A stretch of DNA of 64,000 bases from Aestuariibius violaceus (lineage in GTDB: Bacteria > Pseudomonadota > Alphaproteobacteria > Rhodobacterales > Rhodobacteraceae). The notes under the pieces were generated by a model. That model ran no database searches and was not told the origin of the DNA. It saw only the letters and a list, made by a program, of their open reading frames with translations. Within the stretch, counting starts at the first letter, position 1; each line of letters begins with the position of its first letter. Both the position numbers and the translations under genes were made by a program. Where the stretch lies: NCBI RefSeq assembly GCF_040779325.2, contig NZ_JBFONT020000001.1:682001-746000 (forward strand), given 5' to 3'. Shown in pieces: positions 25,720-34,025 of this stretch.

Positions 25720-26859
25720 ATGATCACCAGTGTCCCGACGGCCGAGATGAACCGCGTGTCGCACGCCCTGCCGTTCTGGCTGTCGCTGGCCCTGGTGCCG
25801 ATCGCGTGGATCGGGGCGTTCTACGGCAGCTGGACGGTGTTCCTGCTGCCGATCTCGACATGGTACCTGTTTTCACTGGTCGATGCGGCGCTGGGGCTGG
25901 AAGAGGGAAATCCGGACCCGAACTCGGACGCCGATCTCAGCTGGTACAAGGCGATCACGCTGATCTGGGCGCCGGTGCAGTTCCTGACGCTGTTCGGGAT
26001 CATGGCCTATGCGACGCGCGCCGATCATCTGGCGGGCTGGGAGGTGTTTTTCCTGATGGCGAACCTTGGCGTCATGTCGGGGACGATCGGGATCACCTAT
26101 GCGCACGAGTTGATGCACCAGAAGAACCGGCTGGAACGCTGGATGGGCGACATCCTGATGGCGATGGCCATGTACGGCCATTTTCGGTCGGAGCATCTGC
26201 TGGTCCATCACCGCTATGTGGGCACCCCGCGCGATCCGGTCACGGCGCGGTACAACGAAGGGTTCCACCGCTTCTTTCCGCGGGTTCTGAAGGGATGCCT
26301 TCTGTCGGCGTGGAAGGCCGAGACGGGGCTGCTGGCGCGCAAGGACAAGCCGTGGTGGGACCTGAAGAACCCGTTCTGGCGCTATGGCGCGCTGCAGCTG
26401 GGCCTTCTGGTGATTGCCTTCCTGATCGCGGGCTGGCTGGGCGTTCTGTTCTTTATCGTCCAGGCCTTTGTCGCGATCTGGCAGCTGGAGCTGGTGAATT
26501 ATGTCGAGCATTACGGACTGACCCGGAAGCATCTGGGCGACGGCAAATACGAGCATGTCCAGCCGCGCCACTCGTGGAATTCGGCGCACAAGGCGTCGAA
26601 CTGGCTGCTGATCAACCTGCAGCGCCACTCCGATCACCATTACAAGCCCGACCGCCGGTTTCCCCTGCTGCAGACCTATGAGCAGGATGAGGCGCCGCAG
26701 CTGCCCTATGGCTATCCGGTGATGACGATGCTGGCGATGATCCCGCCGCTTTGGCGGCGCTACATGAACCCGCGGGTGCGGGACTGGCGGCAGCGGTATT
26801 ATCCGGAGATCGAGGATTGGGGGCCGTACAAGACGGCAAGCAATCCGATGCCGCGGTGA
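25720..26859 (+). CDS. alkB: Alkane 1-monooxygenase (AlkB-type membrane di-iron hydroxylase)
   Basis: This 379-residue integral-membrane protein has about six helices and the histidine boxes of the AlkB family: HELMHQ, EHLLVHHRYVG, NYVEHYGL and LQRHSDHHYKP. These bind the two irons that oxidise the terminal carbon of alkanes. The ATG at 25720 is preceded by GAGGAGGAAG. No rubredoxin or rubredoxin reductase gene is adjacent, so electron transfer partners must be elsewhere. A xylene monooxygenase-like relative is less likely given the box spacing. Confidence 0.9.
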   Translation: MITSVPTAEMNRVSHALPFWLSLALVPIAWIGAFYGSWTVFLLPISTWYLFSLVDAALGLEEGNPDPNSDADLSWYKAITLIWAPVQFLTLFGIMAYATRADHLAGWEVFFLMANLGVMSGTIGITYAHELMHQKNRLERWMGDILMAMAMYGHFRSEHLLVHHRYVGTPRDPVTARYNEGFHRFFPRVLKGCLLSAWKAETGLLARKDKPWWDLKNPFWRYGALQLGLLVIAFLIAGWLGVLFFIVQAFVAIWQLELVNYVEHYGLTRKHLGDGKYEHVQPRHSWNSAHKASNWLLINLQRHSDHHYKPDRRFPLLQTYEQDEAPQLPYGYPVMTMLAMIPPLWRRYMNPRVRDWRQRYYPEIEDWGPYKTASNPMPR

Positions 26860-27059
26860 GGTTGGGTCGCGGGGTCGCTGTGCGCCACCCTATACGCATC
26901 GTGCGGCGGTGCGCGTTCATGACCGGCGGAAGGATATGAGAAGGGGAGCGCAACAGCATCGCACCCCCCGACCGGGTTTATTGGACGCCCTGACGTCCCT
27001 GTGGCCCGTGGCGGCCTGGCCAGATTGGCTGCCACGGTTTGTAACGGGAGCGTCTTTCC

Positions 27060-28640
27060 CTAGTTCGACGCCTGCCGCTCCAGGTCGGTGACCCAAACTT
27101 CGACCCGGCGGTTGATCTGGCGGCCGGTATCGGTGTCGTTGCAGGCCAGCGGCGATGCCTCGCCGAAGCCGGCGGCGCGGATCCGGATGTCTTCGAGGCT
27201 GCCCTGCGGGGCGGCGCGCAGGAGCGCATCGCGGACGACGGCGGCACGGGACTGGCTGAGGAGACGGTTCTTTTCCGGATCGCCGATCGCATCGGTAAAG
27301 CCGACCAACAGGATCTCCTTGTTCGCATAATCGCCGGTCGAGAGAAGGCTTGCCAGGCGTTCCACATCGCCAAGCGCCCGGCTGTCCAGACGGCTTGACC
27401 CGAATTCGAAGCGGTAGGTGAGTGACAGACGGTCGCCCGTGACGAGGTCGCCCATCATCTCTCTGAGATCCGCGAACGAGACCTGCGTGCCGTTATCCAT
27501 CACGGCCGAGGCGAGGCGCACCCCCTGTGCGTCGATCGGACGGGCGGTGATGCGCTGGTCGACGAGACCGGATTGCGAGACGACGATCTGGCCGTCATCC
27601 GACAAGGCGAAGTCCAGCATGCGTTCGCCGTGACCGCCGGCGATGTCGGAGTTGGAATAGGCGTAGATGCGCCGTGTGAGCGGGTATTCCTCGGTCTTGA
27701 TGGTGAAGGCGTTGACCGGGGTCTGAACGCCGCATGTGCCGCGGATGGCCATCGCGCGGGCATCGCCCAGCGACGAGAAGCTGCTGACCCCGATCGCGAA
27801 CGGATCGCGCGCGACGGCGGCCGAGATCTCTTCATCGCTGTCCAGAATGGTGACGTTGGGGGCCAGCCGTGCACCGGCGGGACCCATCACCTGCTGCTGG
27901 AAGACATTCATCGTGCCCACGGTGGATTCGCGGGCGTAGATCTTGATATCCGCGCCGAACCCGCCGAGGTCGGACCACTTGCTGATCCGGCCCGAGAAGA
28001 CGGCCGGCAGATCCTGGGCCGAGATGGCACGGACCGGGTTCGCCGGGTGGTTGACGATCACGACGCCGTCGAGCGCGAGCACGTTCTGGCGGTCTTCGAT
28101 CGCGCCGCCGCCCGCGATGCGGAAGCTTTCGCTTTCGTTGGCGGCCCGGGTCGAGATGGCGATATCGGCCTCTTCCGCGCCCAGGGCGCCCAGGCCCTCG
28201 GCACTGTTGGTCAGGTTGAGCGCCACGTCGACCACCGCCTCGCCCGCGGGCGTGCGCAGGGACAGCGCGCCCGTGCCGTCGGTCACGCCGTCGCCTTCGA
28301 CCTCGGCATCGACGGTTTGCGCGTAGCCGCGCACCAGGGCGGGAACGAGGTCATCGGGGACCGATTGCGATCCGGCGACGCGCACCATTTCGGCATCGCC
28401 GCCTGTGGCGTCCTGTCCGGGGCAGGCATCGCCGAGGCAGCGCATCGACAGCGCGTCGACCTGCACCACGCCGATCGGACTGCGCACGACGTATTTGCTG
28501 CCGTCGAAATCGAGCAGCTCGCCGCTGATGGTGATGGACTCGTCAAAGGATCTCAGCGTCACGACATCGGCGGTGGCTGCCGTCGCCAAGGCAGATAAAC
28601 AGACGGCCGCCTTCAGAGAGCACTTCAGTGAATAAACCAT
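27060..28640 (-). CDS. PstS-like binding domain fused to OmpA-family domain
   Basis: This 526-residue exported protein starts with a signal peptide (MVYSLKCSLKAAVCLSALATAATA). Residues of about 85 to 360 look like a phosphate-type substrate-binding domain: MVRVAGSQSVPDDLVPALV, NVLALDGVVIVNHPANPVRAIS, LPAVFSGRISKWSDLGG and TVGTMNVFQQQVMGP. The C-terminal part is an OmpA/Pal peptidoglycan-binding domain with FEFGSSRLDSRAL, LVGFTDAIGDPEKNRLLSQSRA and GFGEASPLACNDTDTGRQINRRVEVWV. AGGAG precedes the ATG. The protein would be tied to the cell wall while binding an anion; no pst genes are near. Confidence 0.87.
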   Translation of the reverse strand: MVYSLKCSLKAAVCLSALATAATADVVTLRSFDESITISGELLDFDGSKYVVRSPIGVVQVDALSMRCLGDACPGQDATGGDAEMVRVAGSQSVPDDLVPALVRGYAQTVDAEVEGDGVTDGTGALSLRTPAGEAVVDVALNLTNSAEGLGALGAEEADIAISTRAANESESFRIAGGGAIEDRQNVLALDGVVIVNHPANPVRAISAQDLPAVFSGRISKWSDLGGFGADIKIYARESTVGTMNVFQQQVMGPAGARLAPNVTILDSDEEISAAVARDPFAIGVSSFSSLGDARAMAIRGTCGVQTPVNAFTIKTEEYPLTRRIYAYSNSDIAGGHGERMLDFALSDDGQIVVSQSGLVDQRITARPIDAQGVRLASAVMDNGTQVSFADLREMMGDLVTGDRLSLTYRFEFGSSRLDSRALGDVERLASLLSTGDYANKEILLVGFTDAIGDPEKNRLLSQSRAAVVRDALLRAAPQGSLEDIRIRAAGFGEASPLACNDTDTGRQINRRVEVWVTDLERQASN

Positions 28641-28758
28641 TTGTTTCTCCTGTCTTTTCTCGGGTGGTTCCAGGCTGCCCCTTGCCTGGATGGAATGGGT
28701 CGCTGGGCCTTCTGGGAGGCCTGGAAAAGGAGGACTCGGTATGCGGGAGGGCGGCTCA

Positions 28759-30060
28759 TCAGAACGCAGCCTCCGGGATGAACAAGGCAATCTGGGGAAA
28801 TGCGACAAGCAGTGCGACGCAGCAGATCATCGCGATAAGGAAGGGGAAGACGCCGGCGAAGATCGTCTCGAGCTCGACATCGGTGGCGACGGTCTTGACC
28901 ACGAAGCAATTGACGCCGACGGGCGGGCTGATCAGGCCCATTTCGAGCACCAGCACCATGATGACGCCGAACCAGATCGGATCGAAGCCCAGCTGCAGGA
29001 CCAGCGGGAACACGACGGGAAGGGTGATCACCATGAGCGACAGCCCCTCGATCACCATGCCCAGCAGTAGGTACATGACGAGGATCACGGCGAGGATCCC
29101 GTAGGGTCCGATCGCGAGGCCCGCGACCCATTCGGAAATCGCGGCGGGCAGGCCGGAGAGGGCGACGAAGGGGGCAAACACGCTGGCCCCGATCAGGATC
29201 AGGAAGCACAGGCCGGTCGTTTGGAGCGTGTCGACGATGACGTTCTTGGTGACGGTGGGGGTCAGCTGGCCGCGCAGGATGACCATGACGAGGGCAAGGA
29301 AGGCGCCGATCCCCGCGGCCTCGACCGGGGTGAAGAGGCCCGCATAGATGCCGCCGATCGTGATCAGGATGATCAGCACGATGGGCATGCCCTTGAGCAG
29401 GGCCTTGAAGCTTTCCGCCCAGTTGACGCGCTCGCCCTTGGGGCTTTCGGAGGGGCGGAAGGCGGCGAACACACGGATCGCGACAAGGAAGAGGCAGGTC
29501 AGCAGGAGGCCGGGGATGATCCCGGCGAGGAAGAGCCGCCCGATGCTTTCCTCGGTCAGGATAGCGTAGAGGACGAAGCCGGTCGAGGGCGGGATCAGGA
29601 TGCCCAGGGTGCCGCCCGCCGCGATGGCGCCGGTCGACAAGCGCTGGCCGTAGCCGTAGCGCTGCATCTGCGGATAGGCGACCCGGCCCATCGTGACGGC
29701 CGACGCGATGGAGGAGCCGCTGAGCGCCGCGAACCCGGCGCAACCGACGACGGTCGCCCCCGCAAGCCCGCCGCGCCAATGCCCGATGAAGGCCTGCGCG
29801 GCGTCGTAGAGGTTGCGGCTGAGGCCGCCCGCGGCGGCGAGCGTGCCCATCAGGATGAAGAGCGGCAGGACGGTCAGGTCGTAATTCGATATGATCTCGA
29901 AGCTTTGCCCGGTCATCGAATAGGAGGCGCTTGAGAACGAGTTGAGCGCGCCGGTGCCGATGAAGCCCACAAGCAGCATCGCGATGCCGACCGGGAAGCG
30001 CAGGCCGATCAGTAGCAGGAGGCCGGCGAAGCCCAGGATACCGATCAGTTCAGACGTCAT
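28759..30060 (-). CDS. TRAP transporter large permease (DctM)
   Basis: This 433-residue polytopic protein is the DctM subunit of a TRAP transporter, which imports organic anions with sodium. Typical segments are GLRFPVGIAMLLVGFIG, FILMGTLAAAGGLSRNLYDAA, GFAALSGSSIASAVTMGRVA, GTLGILIPPSTGFVLYAI and LEMGLISPPVGVNCFVVKTVA. It overlaps the small permease by 11 bases. The substrate is unknown. Confidence 0.94.
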   Translation of the reverse strand: MTSELIGILGFAGLLLLIGLRFPVGIAMLLVGFIGTGALNSFSSASYSMTGQSFEIISNYDLTVLPLFILMGTLAAAGGLSRNLYDAAQAFIGHWRGGLAGATVVGCAGFAALSGSSIASAVTMGRVAYPQMQRYGYGQRLSTGAIAAGGTLGILIPPSTGFVLYAILTEESIGRLFLAGIIPGLLLTCLFLVAIRVFAAFRPSESPKGERVNWAESFKALLKGMPIVLIILITIGGIYAGLFTPVEAAGIGAFLALVMVILRGQLTPTVTKNVIVDTLQTTGLCFLILIGASVFAPFVALSGLPAAISEWVAGLAIGPYGILAVILVMYLLLGMVIEGLSLMVITLPVVFPLVLQLGFDPIWFGVIMVLVLEMGLISPPVGVNCFVVKTVATDVELETIFAGVFPFLIAMICCVALLVAFPQIALFIPEAAF

Positions 30061-30613
30061 GGCGGGCTCCGGCAGGCTCCGGGTCGACGTCAGCCTTGGC
30101 GTGCTGTTCTTCGTCGGCCTGATGCGGGTTGATATTCTCCGACGACAGGCTGATCGGGCCCCTGGCCTGTTCGTAGATCAGCGCGAGCGCCGCCAGCGCG
30201 CCGCCGATGGCCAGGCAGAAGTAGAGCGGGCCGTAGGGGATTGAGAGCAGCAGGGAAGCCTCGCCGAAGGCGGCCGCTTCGGGGGCCGACAGGTAGTTCC
30301 GGTAGGCATAGTAGACGAGCATGGCGACCGACACGGTTCCTGCGACAAAAGCCAGAATGCCCCGCGGGCGTGGCGCCAGTTGCCGCGTCAGCAGATCGAT
30401 CGACACCGCCTTGCCGCTGAGGATCGAGATCGGCACGGCGCAGGCCACGCAGATGACCATGAGCGCCTCGGAAATCTCGCTCGCGCCGAAGATCGACTGG
30501 TTGAACTGGCGCATGGTCGCATCCGCCATCGAGATCCCCATCATCGCGATGAGGGCCAGGCCACCGATGAGCGACGCGAGCGAGGCGACACCGATGGTCA
30601 GGTAGCGGATCAT
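30050..30613 (-). CDS. TRAP transporter small permease (DctQ)
   Basis: This 187-residue four-helix membrane protein is the DctQ subunit that links binding protein and DctM. It shows ADATMRQFNQSIFGASEISEALMVICVACAVP and the following GKAVSIDLLTR, which are usual for the family. A charged tail of about 30 residues follows the last helix. It lies between the binding protein and the large permease. Confidence 0.92.
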   Translation of the reverse strand: MIRYLTIGVASLASLIGGLALIAMMGISMADATMRQFNQSIFGASEISEALMVICVACAVPISILSGKAVSIDLLTRQLAPRPRGILAFVAGTVSVAMLVYYAYRNYLSAPEAAAFGEASLLLSIPYGPLYFCLAIGGALAALALIYEQARGPISLSSENINPHQADEEQHAKADVDPEPAGARHDV

Positions 30614-30643
30614 GACAGAGTGTCCGGGGCCGGTTTCATACCC

Positions 30644-31576
30644 TCAATTCCCCGCCTGTCCCTGAGTGCTGTAGGGAAATCGCTCGAGAAAGGCGCTCAG
30701 CTGGTATTCGTTCAGCGTCACGACCTGCACGCCGTTCTCGGCCGCGGTCGATATCGCGCGCTGCCCGACCCGCTGATAGGCTTGAGCGGCCTCGATGCTG
30801 AGCTCGCGGCCGGTCATGCTGTCGAGCATCTGTTTCTCTTCGTCGGTCAGCCCTTCCCAGCGTTCCTTGTTCATCACGAGGTAGAAGGTCGTGATCGCGC
30901 CGGGGATGTTGACCGTCACGAAGTTGCCGACCTCGTAAAGCTTGAAGCCGAGGATCGCCGAGCCGCCGATATAGGCCGCGTCGATGACGCCGGTGCTCAT
31001 GGACTGGTAGACTTGGTTGGCGGGGAGCGTGACGGGGACGCCGCCCCAATCCTCGATGATCTTGGCGGTCGTCGGGTTGCCGACGCGCACCTTCATCCCG
31101 CGCAGATCGTCAAAGTTCCGCACCGGCCGGTCGCGGCTGATGATGACCGTGGGGTTGTTCGACCAGGTGGCGAGCAGTTTGACCCGCTCGTAATCCTGCT
31201 GGACCAGATCGATGCTGTCCCACATCGCCTCGGTCGCCGTCACCGGATCGAGGTAGAGGCCCGGAAGCTCGAACATCGTCGTCATCGGGAAGAGGTTCTG
31301 GGTATATCCGGGCAGGCCGAACGAGATGTCGGTTTCCCCTGTCACCGCCCGCTTGAACTGCTGGTTCGGCCCCTTTCCAAGTTCGCCCGCCGGATAGATC
31401 TGGATGACCGAGCGCCCTTCCATCGCCGCGTTGTACTCTTCGCTCAATGGCCGCATGACGAAGCGATCCATCGGATGCTGCGGCGACATGAAATGCCCAA
31501 GGCGGATTTCATCGCTTTGCGCAAAGGCCGTGGACGCCAAGAAAATCCCCAGAAATGCGATGGCAGCGGACTTCAT
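30644..31576 (-). CDS. TRAP transporter substrate-binding protein (DctP)
   Basis: This 310-residue periplasmic protein has a signal peptide (MKSAAIAFLGIFLASTAFAQ) and the DctP domain: IRLGHFMSPQHPMDRFV, IQIYPAGELGKGPNQQFKRAVTGETDISFG, LRGMKVRVGNPTTAKIIEDWGG and NKERWEGLTDEEKQML. The arginine in MKVRVGN is the residue that usually grips a carboxylate. It leads the TRAP operon and faces the OsmC-like gene across a shared 315-base control region. Confidence 0.92.
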   Translation of the reverse strand: MKSAAIAFLGIFLASTAFAQSDEIRLGHFMSPQHPMDRFVMRPLSEEYNAAMEGRSVIQIYPAGELGKGPNQQFKRAVTGETDISFGLPGYTQNLFPMTTMFELPGLYLDPVTATEAMWDSIDLVQQDYERVKLLATWSNNPTVIISRDRPVRNFDDLRGMKVRVGNPTTAKIIEDWGGVPVTLPANQVYQSMSTGVIDAAYIGGSAILGFKLYEVGNFVTVNIPGAITTFYLVMNKERWEGLTDEEKQMLDSMTGRELSIEAAQAYQRVGQRAISTAAENGVQVVTLNEYQLSAFLERFPYSTQGQAGN

Positions 31577-31828
31577 GTCGATGGCTTCCTTCTTGTTGTT
31601 CGGTGAAATGAGGCGAGCATGATGATGCGGGCACCACGCCGCCGGGACCGCATCCGAACACTGGTGAATGGCTGGGGCTGCCGGACCGAAGACCCATACG
31701 CTTCGTCCGGTTCGGGGTCAGGAAACTGCTGTCTTGCGTCCGGCGATCCCGCAGACATGGCTGCGCGTCGCCTGACGGCTCCTTCCGATAGTTCCATCAA
31801 CACCGCTTTCATCCCACAGGTGAACCTT

Positions 31829-31850
31829 GACAGGCGGAATGTCGCCTGTC
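31829..31850. promoter_or_regulatory. Inverted repeat, possible operator
   Basis: GACAGGCG and CGCCTGTC form a perfect 8-bp inverted repeat around the six bases GAATGT, 42 bases upstream of the OsmC-like start. It could be a binding site for the IclR regulator encoded downstream. Confidence 0.5.
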
Positions 31851-31858
31851 AATGAAAT

Positions 31859-31871
31859 GGACCACTGGTCC
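31859..31871. promoter_or_regulatory. Short perfect palindrome, possible operator
   Basis: GGACC, the spacer ACT, and GGTCC form a 13-base palindrome 20 bases before the OsmC-like ATG. Its position, close to where transcription would start, would suit repression. IclR proteins commonly bind palindromes of about this size. Confidence 0.5.
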
Positions 31872-31891
31872 GAAAAATAGTGGAGTGTGTG

Positions 31892-33088
31892 ATGCCCGTT
31901 GGAGCCAACCTGTTGAAGGAAAGCGGTAAACCCCTCTTCTTCAAAGTCGGGAACCCCGGCGACGTTGGACTGTCCGCACCCGATCCGCGGCTTGGGACAA
32001 GCATCCGGGCCGCTGTCCGCTCTCTGACGGTCATGCAGAAAGAGGCGCTGATCGCCTCGTCCCGGACCGGGCAGGTGTGGCGTCTGTCGTCCGATGAGGG
32101 CGTGTATCTGGACGGACATGATTACGCGCCCTGCCCGCTGTCGTTCCTGTCGACCGGCATGGTGTCGAGCTACATGAACGAGATCGAGGCGCTGGCGGCC
32201 CAGCGGGGGATCACGATCCATAACCTGCGGCTGATCCAGGACAATTACTATACGATGAAGGGCTCGGCCCTGCAGGGCACGATGACCGGCGGCGCCAAGG
32301 ATATCGGGCTGGAAGCCCAGATCGAGGCGGATGCGGATGAGGCCACCCTGCAGGCGCTGGTCTACGATGCGGTCGCGGCCTCGCCCCTGAACGGTCTGAT
32401 GCGGGGGGCGAAGGAGAGCCTTTTCACGCTGACCCATAACGGCCGGACCATCGACAATGCCCGGGCGCTGCCCGTCGGCGGACCGGCCCTGCCCGATCCG
32501 GGCGACCGCTTCGAGGGGGCTGAGATCGCGCCGGGCGACTGGAGCGGGATCATCCAGCGGACCGGCGAATTGACCCCGAAGAACGAGAACACGGCGACCT
32601 TTGCGGGCGGATCGCTTCAGGACGTTCAGGACCGGATCCTGCATCTGCGGGTCTTTGCCACGCGGCGGCCCGACGGCGTGAAAGAGATCGTGCAGTACCT
32701 CTACAATCCCCATGGGCGGATCTTCCGCTTCCTGTCGGATGAGGCGGGCCGCGCGCCCGATGCCGAGACCTATATCTGCGCCGGAATCGGCTTTTGCTTC
32801 ATGACCCAGTTCGGCCGTTACGCGAAGATCGCGAAGGCGCCGCTGCACGATTACCGGATCGTGCAGGACGCGCACTTCTCGCTCGCCGGGGCCAGCGACG
32901 GCACGGGCCAGCCGGGCCGGGCCGATCCGCTGGAAACCCACTGCTACCTGTTCTCTGACGAGGCCGATACGTTCGCCCAGACAGCCCTTGATATGGCAGA
33001 GCAAACCTGTTTTCTTCATGCTTTCTGTAAGGCTGATCTGAAAGCCAAGGTTCGAGTGACGTCGTTTGATGAAAGTTTCGCTGCCTGA
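31892..33088 (+). CDS. Tandem OsmC-like protein
   Basis: This 398-residue protein seems to contain two OsmC/Ohr-like units. The first includes CPLSFLSTGMVSSYMNEI and GITIHNLRLIQDNYYTMKG, then PLNGLMRGAKESLFTL. The second has YICAGIGFCFMTQFGRYAK, LHDYRIVQDAHFSL and the end region MAEQTCFLHAFC. Each half has a cysteine at the start of the helix where OsmC proteins carry their first redox cysteine. Single-domain OsmC proteins reduce organic hydroperoxides as dimers; this would be a fused dimer. The ATG at 31892 has GGAG six bases upstream. The IclR gene overlaps its end. Function is inferred. Confidence 0.68.
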   Translation: MPVGANLLKESGKPLFFKVGNPGDVGLSAPDPRLGTSIRAAVRSLTVMQKEALIASSRTGQVWRLSSDEGVYLDGHDYAPCPLSFLSTGMVSSYMNEIEALAAQRGITIHNLRLIQDNYYTMKGSALQGTMTGGAKDIGLEAQIEADADEATLQALVYDAVAASPLNGLMRGAKESLFTLTHNGRTIDNARALPVGGPALPDPGDRFEGAEIAPGDWSGIIQRTGELTPKNENTATFAGGSLQDVQDRILHLRVFATRRPDGVKEIVQYLYNPHGRIFRFLSDEAGRAPDAETYICAGIGFCFMTQFGRYAKIAKAPLHDYRIVQDAHFSLAGASDGTGQPGRADPLETHCYLFSDEADTFAQTALDMAEQTCFLHAFCKADLKAKVRVTSFDESFAA

Positions 33089-33851
33089 AGATATCACACG
33101 TGCTGACGTTCCCAATCGGGATACCGGCGGGGCGCTTGGCCGTGGACTGCGCCTTCTGACAGCCCTCAACGATCTGGAAACCGCGACCATCAGCGCGCTG
33201 GTGACCGAGACCGGCCTTGCCAAGCCGACGACGATCCGGTTGCTCAAGACCCTGGTCGCGGAGGGATACGCCTTTCACGAGCCCGAGACGCAGACCTACA
33301 GCGTCACCGCCAAGGTGTCGTCGCTGTCTCGCGCGCTGATCGGGCGCAATCAGGTGGACGAGGCGATCAAGGCCGAGCTGGACGGTCTGGCCGACACCCT
33401 GAAATGGCCTGTCGAGTTCATGGTGCCGGAAGGCGACAGCATGGTGATCCGGCTGAGCAACCGGGACCGTGCGCCGATCCGCCTGCGCCTGTTCGAGCGG
33501 CGGCGCTTCCCGCTTCTGAAAAGCGCCAGCGGTCTGGCCCATCTGGCGGACCTGTCCCCGGAGAACCGGGATGCGAAGCTGATGCGCTCCGGGCTGTCGG
33601 CAGCGGACGCCAAGGCCCTGCAAGACGAGATCGAGGCCGTTGCCGCCCAGGGCTATGCCGTCAGGCAGTTTCCGGAACTGGCGGCGAATATGCGGGTCCT
33701 CTCGGTCGCGGTTCCGCACGCGATCGGCGCGCTGAGCCTTGTCCATTTCGACGACGTCGTGACGGCATCGATCATGAACGATCACCTCGTCCCGGCTCTG
33801 AAGGCCGCCGCGTTGCGGGCATCCGAACATATCGAGCAGTATCAGCGCTAG
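33069..33851 (+). CDS. IclR family transcriptional regulator
   Basis: This 260-residue regulator has an N-terminal winged helix (GRGLRLLTALNDLETATISALVTETGLAKPTTIRLLKTL) and the IclR effector domain (EFMVPEGDSMVIRLSN, the serine-containing FPLLKSASGLAHLA). The ATG at 33069 overlaps the OsmC-like gene by 20 bases, so the two are co-translated. It probably controls the divergent TRAP operon and its own operon in answer to a small organic acid. Confidence 0.92.
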   Translation: MKVSLPEDITRADVPNRDTGGALGRGLRLLTALNDLETATISALVTETGLAKPTTIRLLKTLVAEGYAFHEPETQTYSVTAKVSSLSRALIGRNQVDEAIKAELDGLADTLKWPVEFMVPEGDSMVIRLSNRDRAPIRLRLFERRRFPLLKSASGLAHLADLSPENRDAKLMRSGLSAADAKALQDEIEAVAAQGYAVRQFPELAANMRVLSVAVPHAIGALSLVHFDDVVTASIMNDHLVPALKAAALRASEHIEQYQR

Positions 33852-34025
33852 ATCGGTGAGGTGATCGGTCGGGCTCTGCGCGGCTGCTCGCCATAGGCGT
33901 GCGGCCCGGCGCCGTCACCGCAAGATCTGCCCGAGCGTGGCAGATGACGGCTTTGGGAGCCTTGTTTGGGAAATCTTAGCAACTGTCCCGCAGGTTTGCG
34001 GAGCGCCAGGAGCAAGAGGTATGCC

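Larger units (their letters stand above)
31577..31891. promoter_or_regulatory. Divergent control region between TRAP operon and OsmC-like gene
   Basis: This 315-base gap holds no convincing gene. It separates the TRAP binding protein (minus) from the tandem OsmC gene (plus). Two perfect inverted repeats lie next to the OsmC gene at 31829-31850 and 31859-31871, listed separately. Confidence 0.55.

Noticed and set aside
31718..33247. 509-codon minus-strand frame opposite the OsmC-like gene
   Set aside because: Composition is that of a shadow frame and it would cover the divergent control region.
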